Positions 1 through 11,189 of a stretch of DNA of 64,000 nucleotides are shown here, piece after piece. Position 1 is the stretch's first letter, and each line of letters opens with the position of its first letter. The translations under genes and the position numbers were made by a program. Where the stretch lies: the NCBI GenBank assembly GCA_014529385.2, contig CM043953.1, positions 111,914,549 to 111,978,548 on the forward strand, in the 5' to 3' direction. The stretch is from Adiantum capillus-veneris (Eukaryota > Streptophyta > Polypodiopsida > Polypodiales > Pteridaceae). The notes under the pieces are model-generated. The model was given only the letters and a program-made list of their open reading frames with translations, did not search any database and had not been told where the DNA came from.

Positions 1-1790
1 AGGCCATAGGGTCCCCTGTATGTTAGTAAGAACCTCTCTATGCTCTACACATACTATGACCCCAAGGGCACAAGGTGCCCTCTATGTTTTGAAGAAACCC
101 TTCATGATGGTTTTTTGGCGGCCTATGGACCCAGGGCCATAGGGTGCTCTCTATGCTAGTAAAAACACTATTTGCTCTATATTGAGAAGACTTTGTGGGC
201 TGAAGGCCAAAGGTTCCCCTCTATGTTAGTGAGAACCTCTGTTTTCTCTATGTTGACACCCTGTGGCCTGAAGGCCATAGGGTTCCTTGTATGCTAGTAA
301 GAAGCTCTCTATGCTCTATGCTCTATGATCTATATTGACATCCTATGGCCCCAAGGCCACAAGGTGCCCTCATTGTTTCGAAAAAACCCTCACTGTTGTT
401 TTGGCACCCTATGGCCACATGTATAAAGCACTATTTGGTCTCTCTATGTTAGTAAGAACCGATCTATGCTCTATATTGGCACCCTATGGCCTGAAGGCTA
501 TAAGGTCCCCCCTATGCTAGTAAGTAAATCTCTATGTTCTACACATCCTATATGTTTTGAAGAAACCCTTCATGAGGGTTTTTTGGAAACCTATGGACCT
601 AGGGCCATAGAATTCTCTCTATGCCATTGAGGAGACCTTGTGGACTAAAGGCCATAGGGTCCCCTCTATGCTAGTAAGAACCTCTGTTTTCTCTACGTTG
701 ACACCCTGTGGCCTGAAGGCCATAGGGTTCCCTCTATGATAGTAAGAAGCTCTCTATGCTCTATGCTATATGCTCTATATTGACATCCTATGGCCCCAAG
801 GCCACAAGGTGCCCTCATAGTTTTGTAAAAACCCTCATTGTTTTGGCACATTATTTTCCCAAGTATAAAGCACTATTTGGTCTCTCTATGCTAGTAAGAA
901 CCGATCTATGCTCTATATTGGGACCCTATGGCGTTCAGGCCATAGGGTCCTATGTATGCTAGTAAGAACCTCTCTATGCTCTACACATCTTATGACCCTA
1001 AGGGCACAAGGTGCCTTGTATGTTTTAAAGAAACCCTTCATGAGGGTTTTTTTGGCAACCTATGGACCCAGGGCCATAGGGTGCTCTCTATGCCAATAAA
1101 AAACACTATTGCTCTATATTGAGGAGACCTTGTGGGCTGAAGGCCATAGGGTCCCCTCTATGCTAGAACCTCTGTTCTCTCTATATTGACACCCTGTGGC
1201 TTGAAGGCCATAGGGTTCCCACTATGGTAGTAAGAAGATCTCCATGCTCTATGCTCTATGCTCTATATTGACATCCTATGGCCCCAATGCCACAAGGTGC
1301 CCTCATTGTTTTGACACCTTATGGCCCCATGTATAAAGCACTATTTGGTCTCTCTATGCTAGTAAGAACCGATTTCTGCTCCATATTGGGACCCTGTGGC
1401 TTTTAGGCCATAGAGTCCCCTGTATGCTAGTAAGAACCTCTCTATGCTCTACACATCTTATGATCCTAAGGGCACAAGGTGCCCTGCATGTTGTAAAGAA
1501 ACCATTCATGACAGTTTTTTGGCAACCTATGGACCCAGGTCCATAGGGTGCTCTCTATGCCAGTAAGAAACACTATTTTGTCTACATTGAGGAGACCTTG
1601 TGGGCTGAAGGCCATAGGGTCTCCTCTATGCTAGTAAGAACCTCTGTTATCTCTATATTGACACCCTGTGGCCTGAAGTCCATAGGGTTCCCTCTATGGT
1701 AGTAAGAAGATCTCTATGCTCTTTGCTCTATGCTCTACATAGAGATCCTATGGCCCGAAGGCCACAAGGTGCCCTCATTGTTTCAGACGG
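1..1790. repeat. Tandem repeat block I, about 450-bp units (left foldback arm)
   Basis: About four diverged copies of a long unit follow each other. The landmark CTATTTGGTCTCTCTATG recurs near 431, 873 and 1341 (periods about 442 and 468). Each unit contains many short self-complementary words of the type CCTATGGCC...GGCCATAGG. The open frames here are by-products of the repetition and I do not call them genes. A short stretch of the same sequence returns in inverted orientation at 6641-6790. The array runs off the left edge of the window. Confidence 0.85.
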
Positions 1791-3330
1791 AATGTAGGGC
1801 ACCTTGTGACCCTAGGGAACATAGGGAATCCTATGGCCCTTGAGATTGTAGATTGTCACTCTATGGCCCTTGGACCACAAGGTCTTTAAATGGGATAGAG
1901 GGCATCCAAGGGCCCGAGGGTGGCCTACGTACATAGGGTACACCATGGTGCATATTAACGGGCACCATGGAAGCCCCATGCACCTAGGGCTCTAGGGTCA
2001 TAGGATCTCCAAAAGGAACATAGAGAATCATATGGCCCTTGCGATTGTACATTGCCACCCTATGGCACTTGGGCCATAAGGTCTTCAGATGGAACGTAGG
2101 GCACCTTTGTGACCCTAGGGAACATAGGGAATCCTATGTCCCTTCAGATTGTAGATTGTCACCCTATGGCCCTTGGGCCACAAGGTCTCTAGATGGGACG
2201 TAGGGCATCCTGTGATCCTATGGATATAGGGCCATAGGATCTCCAAAAAAAACATATGGAACCCTATGGCCCTTGAGATTGTACAAATACACCCTATGGC
2301 CACAAGGTCTCAAGATGGAACATAGGGCACCTTTTGATACTATGGCCATAGGTTCCTTATGTTTCTTTTGGAGATTCTATGGCTCTAGGGCCATAGGATC
2401 TTCAGAAGTAACATAGGGAACCATATGGCTCTTGAGATTGTACATTGCCATCCTATGGACCTTGGGCCACAATTTCTCTTGATGGAACATAAGTCACCCT
2501 GTGATCCTATGTCCATAGGGCCATATGTTCATTCTGGAGATCCTATGGCCTGAGAACCATAGGATCTCCAAAAGGAACATAGGGAACCCTGTGATCCTAT
2601 GTCCATAGGGCCATATGTTCATTCTGGAGATCCTATGGCCTGAGAACCATAGGATCTCCAAAAGGAACATAGGGAACCCTGTGATCCTATGTCCGTAGGG
2701 ACATATGTTCATTTTGGAGATCCTATGGCCTGAGGACCATAGGATCTCCAAAAGGAACATAGGGAACCCTGTGATCCTATGTCCGTAGGGCCATATGTTC
2801 ATTTTGGAGATCCTATGGCCTGAGGACCATAGGATCTCCAAAAGGAACATAGGGAACCCTATGGCCCTTGAGATTGTACATTCCCACACTATGGCCCTTG
2901 GGCCACAAGGTCTCCAATAGGTCACCCTTTGATCCTATGGCCCTAGGTTCTTTATGTTGCTTTTGGAGATTCTATAGCCCTAGTGGCACCCTATCTCCAA
3001 AAGGAACATAGGGAACCCTATGGCCCTTGAGATTGTACATTGCCACCCTAAGGCCCTTGGGCCACAAGGTCTCTAGATCGGACATAGAGCACCATGTGAT
3101 CCTATGGCCATAGTGCCATATATATGTTTTGGAGATCCTATGGCCCTATGGCCATAGGATCTTCAATAGGAACATAGGGAACCCTATGACCCTTGAGATT
3201 GTACATTGGCACCCTATGGCCAGATGGGACATTGGTCACCCTATAGTACGATGTGAGACCACCCTATGGCCTTATGGTCATAGGGTGCCTTAGGGCCATA
3301 TGTTACTCTTTGGTATGAGGTGAAACCCTA
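1791..3330. repeat. Tandem repeat block II (left foldback arm)
   Basis: Short diverged repeats share the phrases GGATCTCCAAAAGGAACATA and CCCTTGAGATTGTACATTGC and the palindrome-like word CCTATGGCCCTTGGGCCA. Read on the other strand this matches block III (4871-6640) almost phrase by phrase. The two blocks are therefore inverted copies of one repeat family. Confidence 0.85.
2485..2860. repeat. Four near-identical 90-bp tandem units
   Basis: The phrase ATT(C/T)TGGAGATCCTATGG begins at 2531, 2621, 2711 and 2801, an exact 90-bp period with few substitutions. Because 90 is divisible by three, the minus strand shows a 30-residue repeating open frame. No known domain is visible and I treat the frame as a by-product. 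This is the most recently homogenised part of the arm. Confidence 0.9.
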
Positions 3331-4870
3331 TGTAGCCACACCCTGTCTGCCCTTCTAAAGATTCAATGTGTAGTTTTATTTTAGTGACTACAAATGAAAT
3401 TAAAGAAACTATATTACACCATATCTTACAAACACATACAGTGTACACTTTCTTTCCCACCTTTTTGCCTCTCTTTTTTTCCCATCCTCCTGCAACTGAA
3501 TCCTCATCCATCCTCATACAACAGCGCGCTCTACTCATCCTCTTACAACGTGTGCCCAACTCCCCACAACCCAATTACAGGTATCCATAGTTTCAACATT
3601 TTCTGTAGTTATTGTCTTTTGTATTTGCAGGTTTATAATTTTTTTTGTAATTAGAGATTTTTGCAGTTAGAGTTTTACAGTTTTATAGTATTAGGTCACT
3701 TATGAGGAGTTTTCTGTTTTACAGATTTATGTCCCTAATAAGAGTTTTTCGTTTTACAAATTTAGGTCCCTAATTAGTGTCTTCTGTTTTATATTTTTAG
3801 GTCTCTAATTAGAGTATTCTGTATTACAGTTTTAGATCTCTAATTAGAGATTTTTCTGTTTTATAGTTCTAAAGTCTACAGTTTTACAGTTTTAGAGATG
3901 TAATTAATGATTTTTGTTTATTGTTTTAGAGAGAGGTGATTCACAACTTAGCTAAAACGTAATTAGATTAAGAACAATTAAAACCGAATTAAGCAAAAAG
4001 ATTAGGGTTTCTACAGGTTACCTCTGAGTAAATCTGTGTTTGATGAAAACCGGCTGCAGCAGTAGCAAGCAGTCACTTAGGTGTGTTGAGGCCGCGACGA
4101 TGATGGTAATAGATCTGTGTTTGGGAGGTTGGCGACAGCAATCCTTCTGTTGAAGGTTGTGGCGATGGTTTCGCGTAGATCTGTGTGTGCGCCGCAACGA
4201 TGGGGTAGAATTGTATGCGTAGGGAGAGTGAGACAGAGAAAGACAAGCTCTGTGCAGGTTTCTGTGTAGGTTTCGAGCAAGAAACGAGAGAGAGAAAGAG
4301 AGCGACAACGCGAAAAAATTGTGGTAGAGAGAGAAAGAGAGAGATAAGGTTAGTTAGGTTAGGTTAGAAATTCAAAATTCGAATTTTGAATGTAGGGGCT
4401 GTTCTCACGGGTTTGCAGTCTAGATTACTAGAGTTCTAGACTTTATGCGAACATGAGACATAGTTCGTCAGCTCCGAAATTGAAAGAGCTTTGCAGGAAA
4501 AAAAAAAGAGTATGGAAAAAAAAAAGTTGGTGCAAGGCTTTGTCAATGTCCATATCTTTGTAGTACGAGTGGAACGACACCCATGAAGCAAAATTTGACT
4601 CCAGAATCAGAATCTGCATAGTAAAAAATACACTTTAAATAGATAAATTTTAAAAAAATTATCCCGAAAATTGTGTGCTATTTTTTTGTCCGATATCAAT
4701 AAGTGTATTGGAAAACCCATTATGACAAAGTTTGTCGTAGGGTAATTTTTTTAAAAATTATTTTTAAATTATTTTTTTAATTTATGCCACTTGCGGATAT
4801 CCCTTGAATGGCCGAAATTATTATGAAGACACCTCAGCCACCCCTGGGCTCACACCATAGAACGGCAATG
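3331..4870. other. Non-satellite centre of the foldback structure
   Basis: This 1.5 kb lies between the two inverted repeat arms. It holds no recognisable transposase or other gene. At about 3650-3900 it contains five or so units of about 35 bp built around GTCCCTAATTAGAG and TTTTACAGTTTTAG. At 4020-4350 there are repeats of GATCTGTGT and a purine-rich GAGAGAAAGAG stretch. At 4500-4800 it is A/T-rich with poly-A runs. Small open frames on both strands show no family features. Confidence 0.6.
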
Positions 4871-6640
4871 TTGGAGGTCAAGGATCAAAGCGTGTACTTA
4901 GTTCCATTTGAAAATCCTATGTCCTAGGGTTTTCTTCTTCTATCTTGTGAGATCCTTGTGGCCCTATGGTGGCAATGTGAAACCTTGTGGACCTAGGGCA
5001 ATATGGTGGCAATGTATAAGCTCAAGAGCCATAAGTTGCCCTATATTCCATTTGGAAATCCTATGGCCCTAGGGTTTAGGGGCGAAAATGGATAAGCTCC
5101 AATACATAGCCCTATGTTCCAATTGGAGATCCTATGGCCCTAGGTCCACGACAATGTATAAACTCAAGAGCCATACGTTGCCCTACTTTCTAGTTGGAGA
5201 TCCTATGTCCCTAGGGTCATGGGGTGGCAATATGTAAGCTCAAGGGCCATAGGGTGCCACATATACCATATGGAGATCCTACGGCCCTAGGGCCATGGGG
5301 TGGCAATGTATAGGCTCAATGGCCATACATTGCCTATGTTCCATTCGGAAATCCTATAGCCCTAGGGTAATGGGGTGGCAATGTATAAGCTCAAGGGCCA
5401 TACATTGCCTATGTTCCATTTGGAAATCCTATGGCCCTAGGGTAATGGGGTGGCAATGTATAAGCTCAAGGTCCATAGGGTGCCACATGTCCCATATAGA
5501 GATCCTATGGCCCTAGGGCCATGGGGCTGCATTGATATCTTGGCCACCCTTGAACCCGCCGCACCCTTGAGCTTAGGGGCCTTAGGTTCTCTTATTGTAT
5601 GTTGTGAGATCTTGTGGCCCTAGGGCCATAGGGTGGCAATGTATAAGATCAAGGGCCATACATTGCCTATGTTCCATTTGGAAATCCTATGGCCCTAGGG
5701 TCATGTGGTGGCAATGTATAAGCTCAAGGGCCATAGGGTGCCACATGTTCCATATAGATATCCTATGGCCCTAGGGCCATGGGGCTGCATTGATATCTTG
5801 GCCACCTTTGACATCTTGGCCACCTTTGACTTTTTGTATGTTTTGAAGTCTTGTGGCCCTAGGGCCATAGGGTGTCAATGTATAAGCTCAAGGGCCATAC
5901 ATTGTCCTATGTTCTATTTGGAAATCCTATGGCCACAGGGCCATGGGGCTCCATTGACATCTTGGCCACCCTTGAACTCACACCCTTGGGCTTAGGGCCA
6001 TAGGTTGTCTTTTTGTATGTTTTGAAGTCTTGTGGCCCTAGGGCCATAGGGTGTCAATGTATAAGCTCAAGGGACATACGTTGTCCTCTGTTCCATTTGG
6101 AAATCCTATGGCCACAGAGCATGGGGCTGCATTGACATCTTGGCCACCCTTGAACTCACACCCTTGGGCTTAGGGCCATAGGTTGTCTTTTTGTATGTTT
6201 TGAAGTCTTGTGGCCCTAGGGCCATGGGGTGTCAATGTATAAGCTCAAGGGCCATATGTTGCCCTATGTTCCATTTGGAAATCCTATAGCCCTAGGGTCA
6301 TGGGGTTGCAATGTATAAGCTCAAGGGCCATACATTGTCGTATGTTTCATATGCCGATCCTATGGCCCTAGGGTCATGGGGTTGCAATGTATAAGCTCAA
6401 GGGCCATACATTGCCATATGTTTCATATGCTGATCCTATGGCCCTAGGGTGATGGGGTTGCAATGTATAAGCTCAAGGGCCATACATTTCCATATGTTTC
6501 ATTTGGAGATCTTATGGCCCTAGGGTCATGGGGTGCCATAGGATGTATATATACTTGACATGAAACTCCCTATGGCCCTAAGGCCATACAATGTATATAT
6601 ACTTGACATGAAACTCCGTGAGGTAATCTTGAGGACAACC
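4871..6640. repeat. Tandem repeat block III, inverted copy of block II
   Basis: Units of roughly 78-90 bp carry GGCAATGTATAAGCTCAAGG, then GGCCATAC(A/G)TTGCC, then TGTTCCATTTGGA(A/G)ATCC. The phrase AATGTATAAGCTCAAGG recurs more than eight times between 5370 and 6480. The reverse complement reads as block II. Perfect short palindromes such as TGGCCCTAGGGCCA recur throughout. Confidence 0.85.
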
Positions 6641-6790
6641 CTATGGCATTCAGGCCTTAGGGAGCTAATATAGAGCAAATATGCTTTATACTGGCATAGA
6701 GAGCTATGGCCCTAGGGCCATAGAAAAACAATGAGGGTTGTTTTGGAAACAATGAGGGCGCCTTGTGGTCTAGGGGCATGATTGTATGAG
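6641..6790. repeat. Short inverted copy of block I at the outer end of the right arm
   Basis: On the minus strand this reads CTCTCTATGCCAGTATAAAG and GCTCTATATT, then AACAATGAGGG-type phrases. The same order occurs in block I near 125-180 and 385-400. So the outer part of the right arm is block I sequence in inverted orientation, cut short to about 150 bp. The next 550 bp (6791-7340) is A/T-rich and I see nothing in it. Confidence 0.7.
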
Positions 6791-7339
6791 TCTATTTTAA
6801 TTTCTCTACTATAAAATTTAAGAATAAACCTCCAATATAGTTTTTGGAAAGAGGATTTGTATGACATCAGTGCTTTTCAAAATTCAAAAAATGCTTCTAG
6901 AAGTAGCTTCTCAAAAAATGAGGTTTCAAAAAAACCAATTGATATGATTTTAAAGTAGCATATAGATTGATTACAACAATTAAAAAAGATAATATGTAAA
7001 GGCAAATACTATTAAACACTCTTGTCATAATTTGGTGACCTTAATCCATGTATAACAAAATACTTGGTCATGGTTTTGTAGCATGCTATCAAGTTTTAAA
7101 TACACGATAATTTAAACAACATTCAAACTAATATTTCACACTTAAAAAGTCAAAACAATACTATATAGTATCCTATGGCTATAAGACCATGAGATCGGTA
7201 GTCAATGGCCGGTGGCCGGTGGTCAGAAGTCAATGGCCAGTGGTCGGTGGCCGAATTCAATGGAGGACTTGTCTTCTCAAAGGCGGCCACACATGGGCGG
7301 ATTGGAGGATCCAATTTGGACTTGTCTACATAGGGGCGG

Positions 7340-7704
7340 CTACACATGGCTGCCTCTCATGAGAGAGGGCAACCCTTTTGGCCTATAAAAAGAGGCCTAT
7401 TCTACACACAAAAACGGATTGTGAAGCATTGTGGTGCATTGTGAAGTTGATGTGAGGTGGTGAAAGTGAAGCAAGGCGGGAGCTCCAAAAAGGTATAATC
7501 CGTTTGTAATCTACTTCGTGTTTTGAAGTACTAAAGCCATTGAGTGGGTGCTTTCCCGTGGACGTAGCCCACATTGGGTGAACCATGTATATTGTGTGTA
7601 CTCTCTCTCTATCTCTCTACTCTATAATCTCGTGTGTGTGAAAATTATCTCTATTCATTAAGTAATCTACTATTATCTACTTAGCTACGTCATATTTCCT
7701 AACA
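7340..7704 (+). mobile_element. Copia-type LTR, 3' part (solo or truncated)
   Basis: A TATA box (CCTATAAAAAG, about 7383) is followed by a leader and then a segment resembling the end of many plant Ty1/Copia LTRs: GGTATAATCCG, GTGGACGTAGCCCACATTGG, GTGAACCATGTATATTGTGT, a CT-rich run and a TTCCTAACA terminus ending at 7704. No tRNA-Met primer site follows, and the LTR's 5' TGTTA end is not visible. This is best read as a broken or solo LTR. The identification rests on resemblance, not on a search. Confidence 0.6.
7383..7390 (+). promoter_or_regulatory. TATA box of the Copia-type LTR
   Basis: TATAAAAA lies about 320 bp before the LTR end, a normal place for the LTR promoter. Confidence 0.5.
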
Positions 7705-9925
7705 AGTCTTAATCGCAAAGTTTGAAGAAACAATTTCTATGATAGATTGTTTATTGCTTTTCCCTCTTGAGTTCAAGCATAGTAGGAAAGATATTTGAGA
7801 CTGAGTCTTGTATGCTTAAGATTTTGAGCCTCATTGAAACCATCAGAACCTTCTTCTCTATCGGCTCTTCCCAGGTTGCATGAGCTAGGGAGGGCTCCGG
7901 GCTGCTGAGGTAGGGGGTGGGTGATGGTGGGCGACTAAGAGGATGCTGGGCTTGGTGGTATTGTTTGCTGCGAAATGAAAATCTGCATTGCAGAAGGGTG
8001 GAGGAATTCCTCGGGGTTAGGGACCCTAACCATCCCGTGCTTCTCTTTGCAGGTGTTATCAACACACATCCTATTTTTTGCTTGAGGGTATGACGACAAT
8101 CCTCCTCTCATTCGGGGGCAAACCCTGCTCGCCCTACCCTGTTTGGTTGTATGTTCTTGGTTCCTTGGAGGCACCCTCAGTCATTGGAGGGGTGTTGATG
8201 GCTCTCACAACTTGGTGTGCTAGTCCCTTTTTGTGCGAGCAAATCTACAGCATGCGGTTCTTGATGACTCTACTATTGGCTCCTCAGTATGCAGTGACAT
8301 TTGCGATGCTCGTTTCCGCTGCTCTTGCTCTTGTGGATGCTTGCTTGGTGGCAGTGGGGGGGCTTCTTGTGGAAACCTTGCAAGTTTTTTCCTAAGCTTT
8401 TGGGTGCCGTGGTGGCAGTCAATGCCTTCTCCAGTGGAAACTCAGTCTAGGTCTATGATGTTTTTGTATGTAAAGGTGGCTCCCTCTAAAGCCTTTCATT
8501 GTCTGGTTCTCTATATTTTGGGTTGGAGGGCTCCGTGTAAAGCCCTCCTGATTTTTTTTTGTGCGGGTGGCCCCCTTTCTAGCTAGTGGACCTTTGTTAA
8601 ATTTTTTGGCCATGGCTCAAGCTGAGCAAGGTGCTGATGTAGTGGTTTTACTTAATTTAACCTCTCACTAATGTGAGATTTGTAAAAAAAAAAAGCAAAG
8701 ATCTTTGAGCTCTCTTGAATTGTTCCCTAAATTTTGAAACTTATGTTCTTCTTCTCTTCTAATCTAATTAAAAAGTATCTATTATGTTCTTCTTCTCTTC
8801 TACTCTAATTAAAAAGCATCTCTTAGTGGGTGCTCTGAGGAGGAGTGATGGCGAGAGAGTAGAGGACCTATGAAGAGCGAGAGCAGAGGAGTTGCATGTG
8901 AGAAGCAAAGGCATCGAAGGTGCACCAGACAGATGGGGTAGGGTCGTGAGGAGAGAGGGTAGTTTTGGATTCTCTAGAAGAAGATATGGTGGAAGTCTTG
9001 CTTGTTCTAGGCTGAGACGTGCTTGCCACTGGCTAGTGGTTTCGCTCAGTGCTTAGACTGTCTATAAATAGGTTAGGGTTGAGCGCTTCAATTTCGTTAT
9101 GATTTCCTGCTTTCACTTCGCTCTCATGCTCTCATGAGTGTGCGAGAGCTCCGAGGCTCTGCCTCTTCCAAGCTTTTCTTTGGCTTGTATGGTTAGAGAG
9201 GGGGCCTTCAGTTGTCTGAGCTTATGCAATGAAGACATGTTTCTAAAGCGTGCCTATTTTTGCTGTGCCTTTCTCACCTTGCTCGAGGCGATGGATTTTT
9301 TTTAAGCTCTGTGCAAAATTTTCTGCTAGTGCTATAGTGTGCGACCTTCGATAATGTGTGGTTAGTAGATTTGTCTTCGTCGGTGTTTGTCTCATATGGC
9401 GTGCCAACAAGCTCATGTCCATTGTGGTTGAAAGAAGTGGCGTTTGCAGCTTTGACCTCATTTTTTAGGTACTCGTGGTGTGCATTGATCTTTGTCAAGT
9501 TTGTCTTCTCAATCCATTGCTGCGTGTTGACGTTGTGAGGCTGGCGCTGTGCGGTGTTCGCCCTAGTTGCTGCAGCTCACCGCATTTCTTTTGAGTTCTA
9601 ATTTTTGATGCTTAGTGATGACTCTTCGAAACGCTGGTGTAGGCAGTGGTTGCCCTCTTCGCTGTGGTGCCCTTTTGCGAGAATTTTGCTTATGTGGCCT
9701 CGTATCAAAGGGTCTGGATGAAGGCTTCTTTGGCTTTCGGATTAAGGCTCTGAAGCTTGCTCCTCTAGCTTCTGAATTAAGGATGGTGTAAGGTCATTTG
9801 CTACATTGATGTTTTGTCATGTTGCTTTGAAATTTAGTGTTTTTGGTTAGTTTTTCTGGGCTTCCACCTGCGCTGGTTACTTTTTTCTTTTTGGTTAGCC
9901 TTTTATGAACCTGAACCTGCTTAGT
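7705..9925. other. No recognisable gene
   Basis: Several open frames of 60-117 codons occur on both strands, for example a hydrophobic one at 8078-8395. None has a family motif, a consistent splice structure or a partner. The region is moderately T-rich with a poly-A run near 8683. I see no mobile-element signature. Confidence 0.5.
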
Positions 9926-10262
9926 TTACTGATGCCTTGAACTTGTACTTCAACACTGCATCGCTGGTCACCAATGTGAGAAACTTTCCAAAAAGTAGAG
10001 GACATATTGTAGGCTTGCTTAAGGGCATGGGTTATGCAGTGCAATCTTCACTCAGATCTACACCATGTTCATTGCCCCAGAAGAGGGGGCATACCTTTTT
10101 ATTGTTGTCGTGGGCCCAACTCTGGTGGCACTCTTTGTAATGTTCATTGTCTGGCCTATCAAAGAGAAATCTGGTGACAGCACACGCTCGGAGTCAATTG
10201 GTGTCACCTTCATTTATGCAGCTGGAGCATATACTCTTCTTTGGAACTCAAATGATTGTCTG
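9926..10262 (+). pseudogene. Fragment of a nodulin-like MFS transporter gene
   Basis: One frame reads LYFNTASLVTNVRNFPKSRG followed by HIVGLLKGM. After a frameshift near 10040 the next frame reads FIAPEEGAYLFIVVVGPTLV, then ALFVMFIVWPIKEKSGD. This is the pattern of the plant nodulin-like/NFD4 membrane transporter family: a VRNFPxSRG motif, a GILKG-type helix, then a long hydrophobic helix ending in RPI/WPI. Only about 110 residues of a roughly 550-residue protein remain, with a frameshift and no start or end. It lies about 1 kb upstream of the Helentron genes, on the same strand, and may be captured host DNA. Confidence 0.75.
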
Positions 10263-11189
10263 TTTAGAGTTGAAAACTGATCAACTTTTTTTTTTAAATG
10301 CGCTGATTTAGATGCACGAGAAGTTCTGTATAGCTGGAGTCTAATTGTCTTGATATAACTGGTTCTGATTTGTTTTATAGCTGATAACTGATCCGATTGT
10401 CTGCTGATTAGAGCCGGTTGGGAATGGTAGGTACATATCACCAAGCTTGCTGGATTCGAGAGTGCATAGAAGTTTGTTTTGTTTTCTAAGATAGGGTATG
10501 TGTGATAATTGATCTCATTGCCTGCTGCCTGAATCTTGTTGTAAATGGCAGGTACCTTTCTCCAAGCTTGCTGGCCTGAGTTTTCTGGAAGGTTATTTTG
10601 TTTGCTTGATGCGGTTTGTAAAACATTTAGGAACAATTTCCATGTACCTTGAAATGCCTTTTTTGTCGATTTTATTCACTATAAAGTATGTTAAAACTCT
10701 TTATGTTTGGGAATTTTTGTTGTTTTGTGTCTAGTTTACACTAATATTTTTAAATTTCCAATTTTTTTTATTAAGTAATGAGAATGATGTGGATATTTTT
10801 AAAAAGTTTAATCTCGTTTATTTTTTTAGTTTTAAAGGGTTGGTATTTTTTTTAACATCATGCCATGATGGTATAATGGCTAGCTTCTGGAATAGTGATT
10901 GCTTAAATTCGGTGCTTTAAATGTCAAGATACACTAAGATCTTTTGACTCATCCTTATGAAAGGGTCCCTTTTAGCTCCTTCTATAAAAGTGTTTCTGAA
11001 CACTACGTTCTTTCCAAAGTAGATTATGTGCTGAAATTGAAAGCATATATTGGCATCTCTCTGCTGGCTGCGCTCTATTAACATCTCTACGCGCTCGTTC
11101 TTCTCTCTTGCTTCACCTTGGCACTCTGCTCTCTACCTTGACTCTCTGTGCTTTGTGTATCTTCTGCCTTTTTCTTAATCCGACCAGCT
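10263..11189. other. Gap upstream of the RPA-like gene
   Basis: T-rich sequence with no coding signal. It should hold the promoter of the RPA-like gene if that gene was ever transcribed, but I see no clear TATA box in good spacing. Confidence 0.4.

Noticed and set aside
2494-2925. 143-codon minus-strand frame with 30-residue repeats
   Set aside because: It follows directly from a 90-bp tandem repeat (a multiple of three), and other frames over the arrays behave similarly.
4018-4308. Minus-strand frame starting with an apparent signal peptide
   Set aside because: The composition (Ser/Leu/Arg-rich over a GAGAGA stretch) is explained by the purine-rich repeat. No family features and no splice partner.
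1-6790. CRISPR-like or iteron-like array
   Set aside because: Units are long, diverged and lack constant repeats with unique spacers. The inverted symmetry and plant context fit a foldback/satellite structure.
8078-8395. Hydrophobic ORF as a membrane protein gene
   Set aside because: No start context, family motif or homologous pattern that I recognise; equally long frames overlap it on both strands.
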